Shown: positions 16,390-24,997 of the stretch, piece after piece
Numbering within the stretch: position 1 is the first letter of the stretch
How the letters are laid out: each line of letters starts with the position of its first letter
NCBI RefSeq assembly: GCF_041438805.1
Contig: NZ_CP109190.1
Location: forward strand, 6,758,001 to 6,822,000
Source: Streptomyces sp. NBC_01707
GTDB taxonomy: Bacteria > Actinomycetota > Actinomycetes > Streptomycetales > Streptomycetaceae
Direction of reading: 5' to 3'
Length of the DNA: 64,000 nt
The notes under the pieces: generated by a model
The model's database searches: none
What the model saw: the letters and a program-made list of their open reading frames with translations, nothing else
What the model was told of the DNA's origin: nothing
Translations under genes and position numbers: made by a program

Positions 16390-17427
16390 TCAGGCGGCCA
16401 GCGGGTTGAGGACCATCGGCTCGACCTTGCCGTCCAGCATGGCGCCGAGCCCCAGGACGGCGCACACGTCGGGGCGCTCCGCGATGTGCACCGGCATGCC
16501 CGTCGCATCGCGCAGCATCTGGTCGAGCCCGGGCAGCAGCGCACTGCCGCCGACCATCATGATCCCGCAGTCCGCGAGGTCGGCCACCAGATCGGGCGGG
16601 CAGTGGCGCAGCACCTTGCCGAGGCCGTCGAGGACCGCGGTCAGCGGGGTGTGGATGGCGCGCCGCACGGCGGCGGTGTCGACCTGCACCGAACGGGCCA
16701 GACCGGTCACGACGTCACGGCCATGGATCTCGGTCACGGCCGGGCCGTGCGAGGTCAGACCGTTGCCGCTGAGGGCCAGCTGCAACGGGCGTACCGACTG
16801 GCTCGGCAGCATCAACTCGTGCTGCTGGCGCAGATGCTGGATCACCGCGTGGTCGATGGCGTCGCCGCCGATCGGGATCCGTACGGCGGTCACGATCGAA
16901 CCGAGCGAGAGCACGGCGATCTGCGTGGTCGCCGCCCCGCACACCATGATCATGCTCCCGACCGGTTGCTCGACCGGGAGATCGCAGCCGACCGCCGCCG
17001 CGAGCAGGGTGTCGACCAGCTCGACCCGCCGGGCGCCGAGTCCGACCAGGGTCTCGATGGTGGCGCGCTGGGCGAGCGGATCGCTGTCGTGCGGGGTGCA
17101 GGCGGCGGCGCGCAGCCGCGGCTTGCGGCGCAGCTGACGGCGGAGCTTCTCGCCGAGCAGATGGCGGAGCATGCGCTGGGCCATTTCGATGTCGATGACG
17201 GACCCGCCGGAGACCGGGCGGACCACCCGGATGTAGTCGGGGGTGCGGCCCGTCATCTTCTCGGCGAGCTCACCGACGGCGATGAGCGAACCGCTACGGG
17301 TGTTGATGGCGGCGGCACTCGGCTCGTCGACGACGAGCCCGAGCCCCTTGATGTAGACGCGGGTCCGGGCGGCCCCGAGGTCGACGGCGACGTGGCAGCG
17401 GCGCAACTGCTCAAGACTGACGGTCAC
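16390..17427 (-). CDS. mbl: MreB-like actin homologue Mbl
   Basis: A 345-residue bacterial actin. Phosphate-1 motif VAVDLGAARTRVYIKG in two parts near residue 13, VDEPSAAAINTRSG, a phosphate-2-like block (GSMIMVCGAATTQIAVLS, normally GGGTT), and the adenosine motif MMVGGSALLPGLDQML. It matches Streptomyces Mbl, which works with MreB in spore-wall assembly. The phosphate-2 motif CGAATTQ departs from the GxGTT form of MreB, consistent with a divergent paralogue. Its start lies 132 bases from the end of the hypothetical gene at 17559, on the same strand. Confidence 0.87.
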   Translation of the reverse strand: MTVSLEQLRRCHVAVDLGAARTRVYIKGLGLVVDEPSAAAINTRSGSLIAVGELAEKMTGRTPDYIRVVRPVSGGSVIDIEMAQRMLRHLLGEKLRRQLRRKPRLRAAACTPHDSDPLAQRATIETLVGLGARRVELVDTLLAAAVGCDLPVEQPVGSMIMVCGAATTQIAVLSLGSIVTAVRIPIGGDAIDHAVIQHLRQQHELMLPSQSVRPLQLALSGNGLTSHGPAVTEIHGRDVVTGLARSVQVDTAAVRRAIHTPLTAVLDGLGKVLRHCPPDLVADLADCGIMMVGGSALLPGLDQMLRDATGMPVHIAERPDVCAVLGLGAMLDGKVEPMVLNPLAA

Positions 17428-17558
17428 GGCAGGTCTCCCGGGAGCGCTGATGGGCGGTGCCGGCGGCGGCCGGCCCTCTTCGCATCGTGCGGCGCGCGCG
17501 GTCGCGCCGCCCGCTGGGATGGGCCATCAGGGGGGTGTGGAGCTGACGGACTGCCAGG

Positions 17559-18134
17559 TCAGGGCCGCGGTGTGCCGGGGAGCAGTCGCTGGAACAGCCC
17601 CCAGGTGAACTCCGCGACGTACGACGCACCCGTCCCGGGGTCGGTGATGGCGAGCGCCCACCGGGTCGGTGCGCTGCCCTCCATCGGGCGGGCCGGCGGG
17701 AAAGCCCGGGCGACCTCGTCGACGGTGCACGACCAGGGGCGCAGGTCGTCGATCGTACGCAGCTCGGGGCCACTCGCCCCCGGAGCTCTGACCAGCCACT
17801 CGTTCCATACGGCGCCGCCCGGTGCGACCATCACCTCGAACCGCAGCTCCGGCCAGAGCGGCACCGGCCAGAGCAGGGCGTCGCACTCCAGATCGCCGAT
17901 CCGGCGGTGTACGGAGGACTCGGGTTCGCCCAGCACCGAGCGGTAGCGGCGCAACGAGCCGCGGCCGCGGGGCGCCCGTACCATCGCCTGCCAGCGGCGG
18001 TTGGCCTCTCGCATCTCGGCGAGCGAGGCGCTGAGTTCGTGCCGGGCGTCCTCGACGAGGCCGGGCTGGTGGTCGGCCATCCGGCGGAGCAGGACGAGCT
18101 GGAACTCGAGTGGGCCAAATGGGACGGCGGTCAT
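17559..18134 (-). CDS. conserved Streptomyces hypothetical protein upstream of mbl
   Basis: A 191-residue soluble protein with no signal peptide or membrane segment. The N-terminal third is helical and charged (LEFQLVLLRRMADHQPGLVEDARHELSASL in parts, then MREANRRWQAM); the rest is Trp-rich (LLWPVPLWPELRFEVM, WNEWLVRAP, RPWSCTVDEVARAF, AEFTWGLFQRLLPGTPRP). I chose the ATG at 18134; longer frames reach 18326 but cross the divergent promoter region. I do not recognise a domain. The position next to mbl suggests but does not prove a link to the cell wall or sporulation. Confidence 0.7.
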   Translation of the reverse strand: MTAVPFGPLEFQLVLLRRMADHQPGLVEDARHELSASLAEMREANRRWQAMVRAPRGRGSLRRYRSVLGEPESSVHRRIGDLECDALLWPVPLWPELRFEVMVAPGGAVWNEWLVRAPGASGPELRTIDDLRPWSCTVDEVARAFPPARPMEGSAPTRWALAITDPGTGASYVAEFTWGLFQRLLPGTPRP

Positions 18135-18212
18135 GGAATTAACGTTTCCACACAAGATCCTCACGTGAGTGGCTTTCTCTGTTGTCCTATCGGCACTTAA
18201 TCTGCGGGCGCC

Positions 18213-19163
18213 ATGGATTACTGCCACCCGTGTCAGCGGCATCTCAACGGCGCCCTCGCCTGTGCCGGGTGCGGAACCCCCGTCGAGGCGCTGAGCCACT
18301 ACGCCACGCCCGCCCTCTCCGGCCACGAACCGGACGCGGAGCGTGTGAAAGCCCTGCCGTCAGCGCCCGGCGGACGCCGCCGCCGGTCCCGAGGCGCCAC
18401 CGAGCCTGCCGCGGGCGGGCGAGGCGCGCGCGGGTCCGGGAGCAGACGCGGGTCCGCGAATGCGCGCGCGTCGGGCGGATCGCGTCGGGCGCGCCGCGAC
18501 GAGCGAGGCGGCGCGGACGAGCGTGCTGCCGGGGGCGAGCTGTTCGCCGAGGACGAGCTTGTCGCCAAGGAGGACCAACTCGTCGCGAGAGACCAGCGTG
18601 ACGGCCGGGAACGACGAGGCTCCAGCAGGCAACGTGGCGGCCGGGGCCGCCCTTCGCACCGCCGCCGCGGTCGTACCGCCCTGCTCGCCATCCTCGGTGT
18701 CGTGCTCGCCGCCGGAGCACTGAGCCTCGCCGAGCTGGCCATCGAGCCGAAGGGTGACGACGGCGCCTCGGACTACGTACGCGAGGCCACCGACGTGACG
18801 ACCGCGCCGGTGCCGAAACCCTCGTCGAGCCACGACGTCGACCGCCCCGGACCGGTGGACAGCCCCTCCACCGTCCCTGTCACAGACGCGCACACCTCCG
18901 GCACCGGCCCTCCGGGAACTGCGACCGGCACCGGCGGCGGTGCCCCCGGAGGCGTGGGCTCCGCCCCGCCCGAGGCCACCACCACGCCCTCCGGCGACGC
19001 CACGTCCTCCACGGATCCGTCGTCCGGACCGAGTCCCTCCGGATCGCCTCGCGGCCCGTCGGGCACTCCCACCGGCCACCCGTCACAGCATCCGAACCCG
19101 CCCTCGCCCACGCCCAGCCCGACCAAGAGCGAGTCGTGCTGGCTCATCTTCTTCTGCTCCTGA
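18213..19163 (+). CDS. zinc-ribbon membrane protein with long Pro/Thr/Ser-rich outer tail
   Basis: A 316-residue protein in four parts: an N-terminal zinc ribbon (CHPCQRHLNGALACAGC, Cys4), a very Arg/Gly/Ser-rich cytoplasmic linker to about residue 150, one membrane segment (TALLAILGVVLAAGALSLAEL), and a long Pro/Ser/Thr/Gly-rich extracytoplasmic region ending ESCWLIFFCS with two Cys. The layout (metal-binding head inside, mucin-like tail outside) suggests a sensor or envelope-spanning factor, but no function is known to me. It is divergent from the 17559 gene. The dispersed repeat copy B starts at its stop codon. Confidence 0.8.
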   Translation: MDYCHPCQRHLNGALACAGCGTPVEALSHYATPALSGHEPDAERVKALPSAPGGRRRRSRGATEPAAGGRGARGSGSRRGSANARASGGSRRARRDERGGADERAAGGELFAEDELVAKEDQLVARDQRDGRERRGSSRQRGGRGRPSHRRRGRTALLAILGVVLAAGALSLAELAIEPKGDDGASDYVREATDVTTAPVPKPSSSHDVDRPGPVDSPSTVPVTDAHTSGTGPPGTATGTGGGAPGGVGSAPPEATTTPSGDATSSTDPSSGPSPSGSPRGPSGTPTGHPSQHPNPPSPTPSPTKSESCWLIFFCS

Positions 19164-19318
19164 GGGCTGTGCTGTGATCCCTGGTGGATCAGCCTCCGCG
19201 TCGCATGCCGGGCATCGCGAGGCGGAGGGGCGTGCTCACACCGGACGCATACGGGCGCTCCGGCAACGCGGCGACGTGCGGTCGCCGTGGTCGTGCGCCC
19301 GCCAGGGTTCACAGGGCG
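19162..19318. repeat. dispersed intergenic repeat, copy B
   Basis: Homologous to copy A at 9961 and in the same orientation, between convergent genes. It folds well: TGATCC-CTGGT-GGATCA (19173-19189), then a long near-perfect hairpin of about 16 pairs between CCTCCGCGTCGCATGCC and GGCATCGCGAGGCGGAGG (about 19192-19228). The structure and the recurrence suggest a mobile repeat or structured RNA. Confidence 0.7.
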
Positions 19319-19336
19319 GCCCTTGGGCCTGCGGCC

Positions 19337-19774
19337 CTAGGACTCCGTGTCCACACCCAGCATCCGCCGCAGCAGGTCCCGCAGCACCGCACGCTCCGCG
19401 TGCGACAGCTCGGCGAGCGGCTCGCGCGCGAAGCCGAGCGACTCGCGGAGCTGCAACGCGGTCCGGGCACCCTTCTCCGTCGCGGCGGCCAGCTTCACCC
19501 GCCTGTCGGCCGGGTCGGGCCGACGCTCCACCAGGCCACGCGTCTCCAGCCGGTCGACGATCCCCGTCACGTTCGACGGCTCACACTTCAGCTTCTGGGC
19601 GATCCTGCGCATCGGCGTCGGCTCCAGGGAGAGCAGCCCGAGGACCCGGGCCTGCGCGCCGGTGAGCGAGTGCGCGGCCGCGGCCCGGTCGTACTCCTCG
19701 TAGTAGCGCGCCACGACCGTGCCGATGAGGTCGACGACTTCGAGGGTCAGTGGGTCTGTTCGCGTGGTGGCCAT
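19337..19774 (-). CDS. MarR-family transcriptional regulator
   Basis: A 145-residue winged-helix repressor: recognition region MRRIAQKLKCEPSNVTGIVD, wing LETRGLVERRPDPADRRVKL, and helices for dimerisation on both sides. Its one cysteine lies in the recognition helix region, not near the N-terminus, so it does not look like an OhrR peroxide sensor despite the ohr gene nearby. It is divergent from the NADP-dependent oxidoreductase (161 bases between starts), the most likely target along with itself. Confidence 0.9.
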   Translation of the reverse strand: MATTRTDPLTLEVVDLIGTVVARYYEEYDRAAAAHSLTGAQARVLGLLSLEPTPMRRIAQKLKCEPSNVTGIVDRLETRGLVERRPDPADRRVKLAAATEKGARTALQLRESLGFAREPLAELSHAERAVLRDLLRRMLGVDTES

Positions 19775-19800
19775 GACACCCAGGATACCCAGTTACTTGA

Positions 19801-19828
19801 CAACATGAAATATTCAGGAGCATGGTTG
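19801..19828. promoter_or_regulatory. candidate MarR operator
   Basis: Imperfect inverted repeat CAACATG ... CATGGTTG around an AT-rich centre (AAATATTCAGGAG) in the MarR/oxidoreductase divergent region; this is the only AT-rich palindromic patch there. Inference. Confidence 0.4.
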
Positions 19829-19935
19829 TTTCACGTCATGAAGCTTTTCCGCGGCGCAACCCGGCGGACCGAACCCGGCGGGACCCGGCGGAACGCTTCC
19901 CCCCACCCGTAGGACATCGAGGAGAACCCGAGCCC

Positions 19936-20955
19936 ATGTCTGCAGCACTTCCCACGTCAAGCCGTGAATGGCACCTTGTCGCCCGCCCCCACGGCTGGCC
20001 GAAGGCCGAGGATTTCGCGCTGCGTGAGGCCCCGGTCACCGCTCCTGCCGAGGGTCGTGTCCTCGTCCGCAACCTGCACTTCTCGGTCGACCCGTACATG
20101 CGGGGCCGGATGAACGACGTGAAGTCGTACACCCCGCCCTTCAAGCTGGATCACCCCATGGAAGGCGGCGCGGTCGGCGAGGTCATCGCCTCCGGCGCCG
20201 AGGGGATCGCGGTCGGTGACCACGTCCTGCACGGTCTGGGCTGGCGCGAGTACGCCGACGTCCCGGCCCAGCACGCCGTCAAGGTCGACCCGGACCTGGC
20301 CCCGCTCTCCGCCTACCTCGGAGTGCTCGGCATGACCGGGCTCACCGCCTATGCGGGCCTCTTCGAGGTCGCGTCCTTCAAGGAGGGCGACGCCGTCTTC
20401 GTCTCCGGTGCCGCCGGTGCCGTCGGCAGCCAGGTCGGCCAGATGGCGAAGCTCAGGGGCGCCTCGCGGGTCATCGGCTCGGCCGGATCCGACGAGAAGG
20501 TCAAGCTCCTCGTCGAGGAGTACGGCTTCGACGCCGCCTTCAACTACAAGAACGGCCCGGTCGCCGAGCAGCTGCGCCAGGCCGCCCCCGACGGCATCGA
20601 CGTCTACTTCGACAACGTCGGCGGTGAGCACCTCGAAGCGGCGATCTCCTCGCTCCATGTGCACGGCCGCGCCACCATCTGCGGAATGATCGCCCAGTAC
20701 AACGCGACCGAGCCCACCCCCGGCCCGCGCAACCTCGCGCTCGTCATCGGCAAGCGGCTGCGTCTGCAGGGCATGCTCGTCGGTGACCACGCCGCGCTCC
20801 AGCCGCAGTTCGTCCAGGAGGTCGCCGGCTGGCTGGCCTCCGGTGAGCTGAAGTACCGCGAGACCGTCGTCGAGGGCATCGAGAACGGCTTCGACGCCTT
20901 CCTCGGCCTGATGCGCGGCGAGAACACCGGAAAGATGATCGTTTCCCTCGGCTGA
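19936..20955 (+). CDS. NADP-dependent oxidoreductase (quinone/alkenal reductase type)
   Basis: A 339-residue zinc-independent medium-chain dehydrogenase. Features: VDPYMRGRMND near residue 37, YLGVLGMTGLTAYAGLFE around 125, nucleotide-binding VSGAAGAVGSQVGQMAK around 155, FDNVGGEHLEAAI, and RGENTGKMIVSLG at the end. This is the prostaglandin/alkenal reductase family, which reduces alpha,beta-unsaturated carbonyls with NADPH. The ATG at 19936 is preceded by GAGGAG; the frame is open further upstream but crosses the operator region. Divergent MarR regulator probably represses it. Confidence 0.9.
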   Translation: MSAALPTSSREWHLVARPHGWPKAEDFALREAPVTAPAEGRVLVRNLHFSVDPYMRGRMNDVKSYTPPFKLDHPMEGGAVGEVIASGAEGIAVGDHVLHGLGWREYADVPAQHAVKVDPDLAPLSAYLGVLGMTGLTAYAGLFEVASFKEGDAVFVSGAAGAVGSQVGQMAKLRGASRVIGSAGSDEKVKLLVEEYGFDAAFNYKNGPVAEQLRQAAPDGIDVYFDNVGGEHLEAAISSLHVHGRATICGMIAQYNATEPTPGPRNLALVIGKRLRLQGMLVGDHAALQPQFVQEVAGWLASGELKYRETVVEGIENGFDAFLGLMRGENTGKMIVSLG

Positions 20956-21043
20956 CAGCGGTTCGCCGTCACCGTTACTCTCATCCGCAGGCCGTCGCGA
21001 TCGTGGGCGCGAGTTGCGGCGCTACAGCAGAGGAAACCTCAGC

Positions 21044-21472
21044 ATGGCCATTCAGGACATAACCGTCGCGTACACCGCCGTCGCCACCGCGGAGAACGGC
21101 CGTGACGGCCGCGTCTCCTCCGACGACGGCCGGCTCGACGTCGTCGTCAACCCGCCGAAGGAGCTGGGCGGCAGCGGTGCGGGCACCAACCCGGAGCAAC
21201 TCTTCGCGGCCGGCTACAGCGCCTGCTTCCAGGGCGCCCTCGGTGTGGTGGCCCGTCAGGAGAAGGCCGACATCTCCGGCTCCACGGTGACCGCCTCGGT
21301 CTCCATCGGCAAGACCGCCGAGGGTGGCTTCGGTCTGGAGGTCGCGATCTCCGCGACCATCCCGAACGTGGACGCCACCACGGCTCGGTCGCTCATCGAG
21401 AAGGCGCACCAGGTGTGCCCGTACTCGAACGCCACGCGCGGCAACATCAAGGTCGAGCTGTCGGTCGTCTGA
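21044..21472 (+). CDS. ohr: organic hydroperoxide resistance protein, Ohr family
   Basis: A 142-residue cytoplasmic OsmC/Ohr thiol peroxidase that reduces organic hydroperoxides. Both catalytic cysteines are present in context: Cys61 in AAGYSACFQGALG and Cys125 in HQVCPYSNATRGNI; GTNPEQLFAAGY is typical of Ohr. Length is normal. ATG at 21044, 88 bases after the oxidoreductase and on the same strand, so both could respond to oxidative or electrophile stress. Confidence 0.92.
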   Translation: MAIQDITVAYTAVATAENGRDGRVSSDDGRLDVVVNPPKELGGSGAGTNPEQLFAAGYSACFQGALGVVARQEKADISGSTVTASVSIGKTAEGGFGLEVAISATIPNVDATTARSLIEKAHQVCPYSNATRGNIKVELSVV

Positions 21473-21593
21473 CAGATCGCACTGCCCGTACGCACGTGAG
21501 GGCCGTACCCCGCCAGGGTGCGGCCCTCACGTGCGTACCGCCCTCAATCGCGTTCGGTATACCGGACGTTGTTCGGAATTCTCGTGCGCGGCA

Positions 21594-21622
21594 TTGACGC
21601 GCAAGCGCTTCGATCCTACGGT
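21594..21622 (+). promoter_or_regulatory. promoter with LacI-type operator before the arabinofuranosidase
   Basis: TTGACG (21594-21599), 17-base spacer, TACGGT (21617-21622). The spacer holds GCGCAAGCGCTTCG, whose AAGCGCTT core (21603-21610) is a LacI/GalR-family palindrome, so a sugar-responsive repressor would block RNA polymerase here. No LacI gene is next to it. Confidence 0.6.
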
Positions 21623-21707
21623 CCGTTCGAAGCCGCGGGAGCAAGCGGTGCGGACCCTGCCCGGCTCTTCGGCCCATGCCCGGAATACCGAACACAGCGA
21701 GGACGCC

Positions 21708-23225
21708 ATGACCCGCACCGCGCGCTTCACCCTCGACCCGGCGTTCACCGTCGGCGACGTCTCTCCCCGCCTCTTCGGCTCCTTCGTCGAGCACCTCGGC
21801 CGCTGCGTCTACGACGGCATCCACGAGCCGGGGCATCCGGCCGCCGACGAGGCAGGTCTGCGTACGGACGTCCTCCAACTGATCCGGGAACTCGGCGTCA
21901 CCGCCATCCGCTATCCCGGCGGCAACTTCGTCTCCGGTTACCGGTGGGAGGACGGCGTCGGCCCCGTCGACGAGCGGCCGCGCCGCCTCGACCTGGCCTG
22001 GCGCTCCACCGAGACGAACCGTTTCGGACTCTCCGAGTACATCGCGTTCCTGAAGAAGATCGGCCCGCAGGCCGAGCCCATGATGGCCGTCAACCTCGGC
22101 ACCCGTGGCGTCCGGGCGGCCATCGAACTCCAGGAGTACGCCAACCACCCGGCCGGCACCGAACTCTCCGACCGCCGTATCGCACACGGCGACAAGGACC
22201 CCTTCGGCATCGGACTGTGGTGCCTGGGCAATGAGATGGACGGCCCCTGGCAGACCGGCCACAAGACCGCCGAGGAGTACGGGCGGCTCGCCGCCGAGAC
22301 GGCGCGCGCGATGCGGCAGATCGACCCGTCCGTCGAACTCGTCGCCTGCGGCTCGTCGAGCCGGTCCATGCCGACCTTCGCCGCGTGGGAGGCGACCGTG
22401 CTGGCCGAGACGTACGACCTCGTCGACTACGTCTCCCTCCACGCCTACTACGAGGAACTCGACGGCGACCGCGACTCGTTCCTCGCCTCCGCCGTGGACA
22501 TGGAGTCCTTCATCGAGAGCGTCGTCGCCACCTGCGATCACATCGGGGCCCGGCTCAAATCGTCCAGGAGGATCAACCTCTCCTTCGACGAATGGAACGT
22601 CTGGTACATGAGCCGCAGTCAGAAGGCCGCCGAGGAGAACCCGCTCGACTGGCCCGAGGCGCCGCGCCTGCTGGAGGACAACTACACGGTCACGGACGCC
22701 GTCGTCCTCGGCACTCTGCTCATCGCGCTGCTCCGCCACGCGGACCGGGTGACCGTTGCCTGCCTCGCCCAACTGGTCAACGTGATCGCCCCGATCATGA
22801 CGGAGCCCGGCGGACCGGCCTGGAGGCAGACCACGTTCTTCCCCTTCGCCCAGGCCGCGCGGCACGGGCGGGGCCGGGTCCTCGACGTACGGGTCGACTC
22901 ACCCACGTACCGGACGGCGAAGTACGGCGAGACGGACCTGCTGCACGCCACGGCGGTCCGTGATCCGGAGACCGGTGCGGTCACGGTCTTCGCGGTCAAC
23001 CGCAGCCAGGACGAGGAGCTACCGCTCGAAGTCGCCCTGCACGGCTTCGACGTGGCGAAGATCGCCGAACACCAGGTCCTCGCGGACAGCGACCCGGACG
23101 CCCGCAACACCCTCACCGATCCGGACCGCGTCACCCCGCATCAGGCGCAGGACACGACCCTCGACGGTGCGGTGCTGAGGGCGACACTGGAACCCATGTC
23201 CTGGAACATGATCCGACTGACCTGA
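21708..23225 (+). CDS. alpha-L-arabinofuranosidase, glycoside hydrolase family 51
   Basis: A 505-residue GH51 enzyme releasing terminal arabinofuranose from arabino-oligosaccharides. The acid/base Glu176 lies in WCLGNEMDGPW and the nucleophile Glu295 in LSFDEWNVWY; RYPGGNFVSGYRWEDG and SLHAYY are also typical. There is no signal peptide, so it works on imported oligosaccharides in the cytoplasm. ATG at 21708 with a GCGAGG site; 86 bases of leader follow the LacI-type promoter. Together with xylulokinase and the aldose epimerase nearby it suggests use of plant hemicellulose sugars. Confidence 0.93.
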   Translation: MTRTARFTLDPAFTVGDVSPRLFGSFVEHLGRCVYDGIHEPGHPAADEAGLRTDVLQLIRELGVTAIRYPGGNFVSGYRWEDGVGPVDERPRRLDLAWRSTETNRFGLSEYIAFLKKIGPQAEPMMAVNLGTRGVRAAIELQEYANHPAGTELSDRRIAHGDKDPFGIGLWCLGNEMDGPWQTGHKTAEEYGRLAAETARAMRQIDPSVELVACGSSSRSMPTFAAWEATVLAETYDLVDYVSLHAYYEELDGDRDSFLASAVDMESFIESVVATCDHIGARLKSSRRINLSFDEWNVWYMSRSQKAAEENPLDWPEAPRLLEDNYTVTDAVVLGTLLIALLRHADRVTVACLAQLVNVIAPIMTEPGGPAWRQTTFFPFAQAARHGRGRVLDVRVDSPTYRTAKYGETDLLHATAVRDPETGAVTVFAVNRSQDEELPLEVALHGFDVAKIAEHQVLADSDPDARNTLTDPDRVTPHQAQDTTLDGAVLRATLEPMSWNMIRLT

Positions 23226-23338
23226 CCGAGAACGGATCCGGCTGCCCGGAGATCGAGGACGGAACGCTCGCTGAAGTCATGCCCGGCCCCCAACTCCCCG
23301 GTCAACGCGCCCCCTACCGCCCCCGTTACGCTGACGCC

Positions 23339-24127
23339 ATGCGCGATCTAGGGGTGGGTTTCAGCTATTTGATCAAGGGGCAGCGCTGGGTCGGCCGGCA
23401 CGGACGCTGGTTCGGCTTCGGCCTGATCCCCGGCCTCATCACGCTCGTCGTGTACGCGGCAGCGCTCGTCGGCCTCGGCTACGGCGCCGACGACTTCGTG
23501 TCCTGGGCGACCCCGTTCGCCGACGACTGGTCCTCACCCTGGCTCGGCCTGCTCCGGGTCACGCTGACCGTGCTGGTCTTCGGCCTCGGGCTGTTCCTCG
23601 CCGTGATCACCTTCACCGCCGTGACGCTGCTGGTCGGCCAGCCGTTCTACGAGTCGCTCTCCGAGCAGGTGGACCGGTCGGAGGGCGGCGACGTCCCCGA
23701 GTCCGGGCTGCCGCTCTGGCGCGAACTGTGGATCTCCGCCCGTGACAGCCTCCGCATTCTCGTGCGCGTCTCGCTGTACGCCGTACTGCTCTTCGCCCTC
23801 GGGTTCGTCCCGGTCGTCGGCCAGACCGTGGTCCCCGCGATAGGTTTCTGCGTCACCGGCTACTTCCTCGCCGAGGAGCTCACCGCGGTCGCGCTCCAGC
23901 GCCGCGGCCTCGTCCTGGCGGACCGGCTCGCCCTGCTCCGCGGCCGCCGCATGCTGACCCTCGGCTTCGGAGTACCGCTGGGACTCGCCTTCCTGGTCCC
24001 GTTCGTCGCGGTGTTCCTGATGCCGGGCGCCGTCGCCGGAGCCACCCTGCTCGCGCGGGACCTGACGGCGCCGCCCACCGACGACGAGGACGCGACCCCT
24101 TCCCCGTACAGCCTCGACAAGGGCTGA
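23339..24127 (+). CDS. EI24 / CysZ-like membrane protein
   Basis: A 262-residue integral membrane protein with about six hydrophobic segments. MRDLGVGFSYLIKGQRWV at the start and AVTLLVGQPFYESLSEQVD, then GFCVTGYFLAEE fit the EI24/CysZ family (CysZ imports sulphate in enterobacteria; actinobacterial members are uncharacterised). I chose the ATG at 23339; an earlier frame start at 23279 adds 20 Pro-rich residues. Twenty-one bases from the LysE-family gene, so probably an operon. Confidence 0.82.
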   Translation: MRDLGVGFSYLIKGQRWVGRHGRWFGFGLIPGLITLVVYAAALVGLGYGADDFVSWATPFADDWSSPWLGLLRVTLTVLVFGLGLFLAVITFTAVTLLVGQPFYESLSEQVDRSEGGDVPESGLPLWRELWISARDSLRILVRVSLYAVLLFALGFVPVVGQTVVPAIGFCVTGYFLAEELTAVALQRRGLVLADRLALLRGRRMLTLGFGVPLGLAFLVPFVAVFLMPGAVAGATLLARDLTAPPTDDEDATPSPYSLDKG

Positions 24128-24148
24128 GGACCGAGGAGACCCCGAGCC

Positions 24149-24757
24149 ATGACCGAGATCATCGCCGTCGCCGTCATCACCGTCCTCGCCGTCATCAGCC
24201 CGGGCGCCGACTTCGCGATGGTCGTGCGCAACAGCTATCTCTACGGCCGGACGACCGGACTTCTCGCGGCCGCCGGAGTCGCCGCGGGCGTCCTCGTCCA
24301 TGTCACGTACACGATGCTCGGCGTCGGGCTGCTGATCGCATCCTCGACCGCCCTGTTCACCGCGATCAAGCTGGCCGGCGCGGTGTACCTCGTCTACATC
24401 GGCGTACGGACGTTCTTCGCCCGCAACGATCTCGTCGTCGACCTGGAGTCGAAGCCCGCCCTGACCCGGCTCGGGGCTCTGCGCACCGGATTCCTGACCA
24501 ACGCGCTGAACCCCAAGACCACACTCTTCGTCGTGTCGACCTTCACCCAGGTCGTCGGAGAGGACACCGGCCTGTGGCAGCAGGCCGGCTACGGGCTCTT
24601 CATGTCCGCGGCCCATCTCGGCTGGTTCGCACTGGTCGCCCTGTTCTTCTCGCACGAGCAGCTGCGCACGGCGATGCTGCGGTGGCAGAAGGTCCTCAAC
24701 CGCGGCATCGGTTCGGTGCTCATCGGGCTGGGCGTCACGCTGGGCCTCGCCCGCTGA
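24149..24757 (+). CDS. LysE/RhtB-family amino-acid exporter
   Basis: A 202-residue inner-membrane translocator with six hydrophobic segments. The signature VISPGADFAMVVRNS (family PGPxxxxV) near residue 15 and FLTNALNPKTTLFVVS near 115 identify the LysE/RhtB export family for amino acids or their derivatives. Start ATG 24149, in an apparent operon with the EI24 gene. Confidence 0.92.
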   Translation: MTEIIAVAVITVLAVISPGADFAMVVRNSYLYGRTTGLLAAAGVAAGVLVHVTYTMLGVGLLIASSTALFTAIKLAGAVYLVYIGVRTFFARNDLVVDLESKPALTRLGALRTGFLTNALNPKTTLFVVSTFTQVVGEDTGLWQQAGYGLFMSAAHLGWFALVALFFSHEQLRTAMLRWQKVLNRGIGSVLIGLGVTLGLAR

Positions 24758-24779
24758 GCGACGCCGGCCGCACACCCGT

Positions 24780-24920
24780 CAGCCGCTGTGCGCGTCGGGC
24801 CCGTCCGGGGCGTCCGAAGGCTCCGGCCGCAACAGCCGCAGAAGCGGCAGCTACGAGGTGCAGGCGGCACGCTCGCTCGGCGACGTACGCCTGACGGCGA
24901 CCACGGAGATCGAGGAGTAG
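24780..24920 (+). pseudogene. C-terminal gene remnant without a start
   Basis: The frame ending at TAG 24918-24920 has near-perfect Streptomyces third-position GC and reads like the end of a real protein (SGSYEVQAARSLGDVRLT, then ATTEIEE), but contains no start codon and runs back into the LysE gene in a different frame. It looks like the last 40 or so codons of a gene whose 5' part was deleted. The family is not recognisable. Confidence 0.4.
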
Positions 24921-24997
24921 CCCTGCCCGGATGGAAGAGCCCCGGAGCTGCACCTGACCCCGCCCCGGGGCTCCTCCCCTGCCCGCCGTCCGTCGCG

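Noticed and set aside
18773..19312. Minus-strand small protein over repeat copy B
   Set aside because: Similar peptide fragments occur on copy A only because the DNA repeats; no start, ribosome site or independent codon bias.
19337..19774. MarR regulator as OhrR for the nearby ohr gene
   Set aside because: No N-terminal redox cysteine; its divergent partner is the oxidoreductase rather than ohr.
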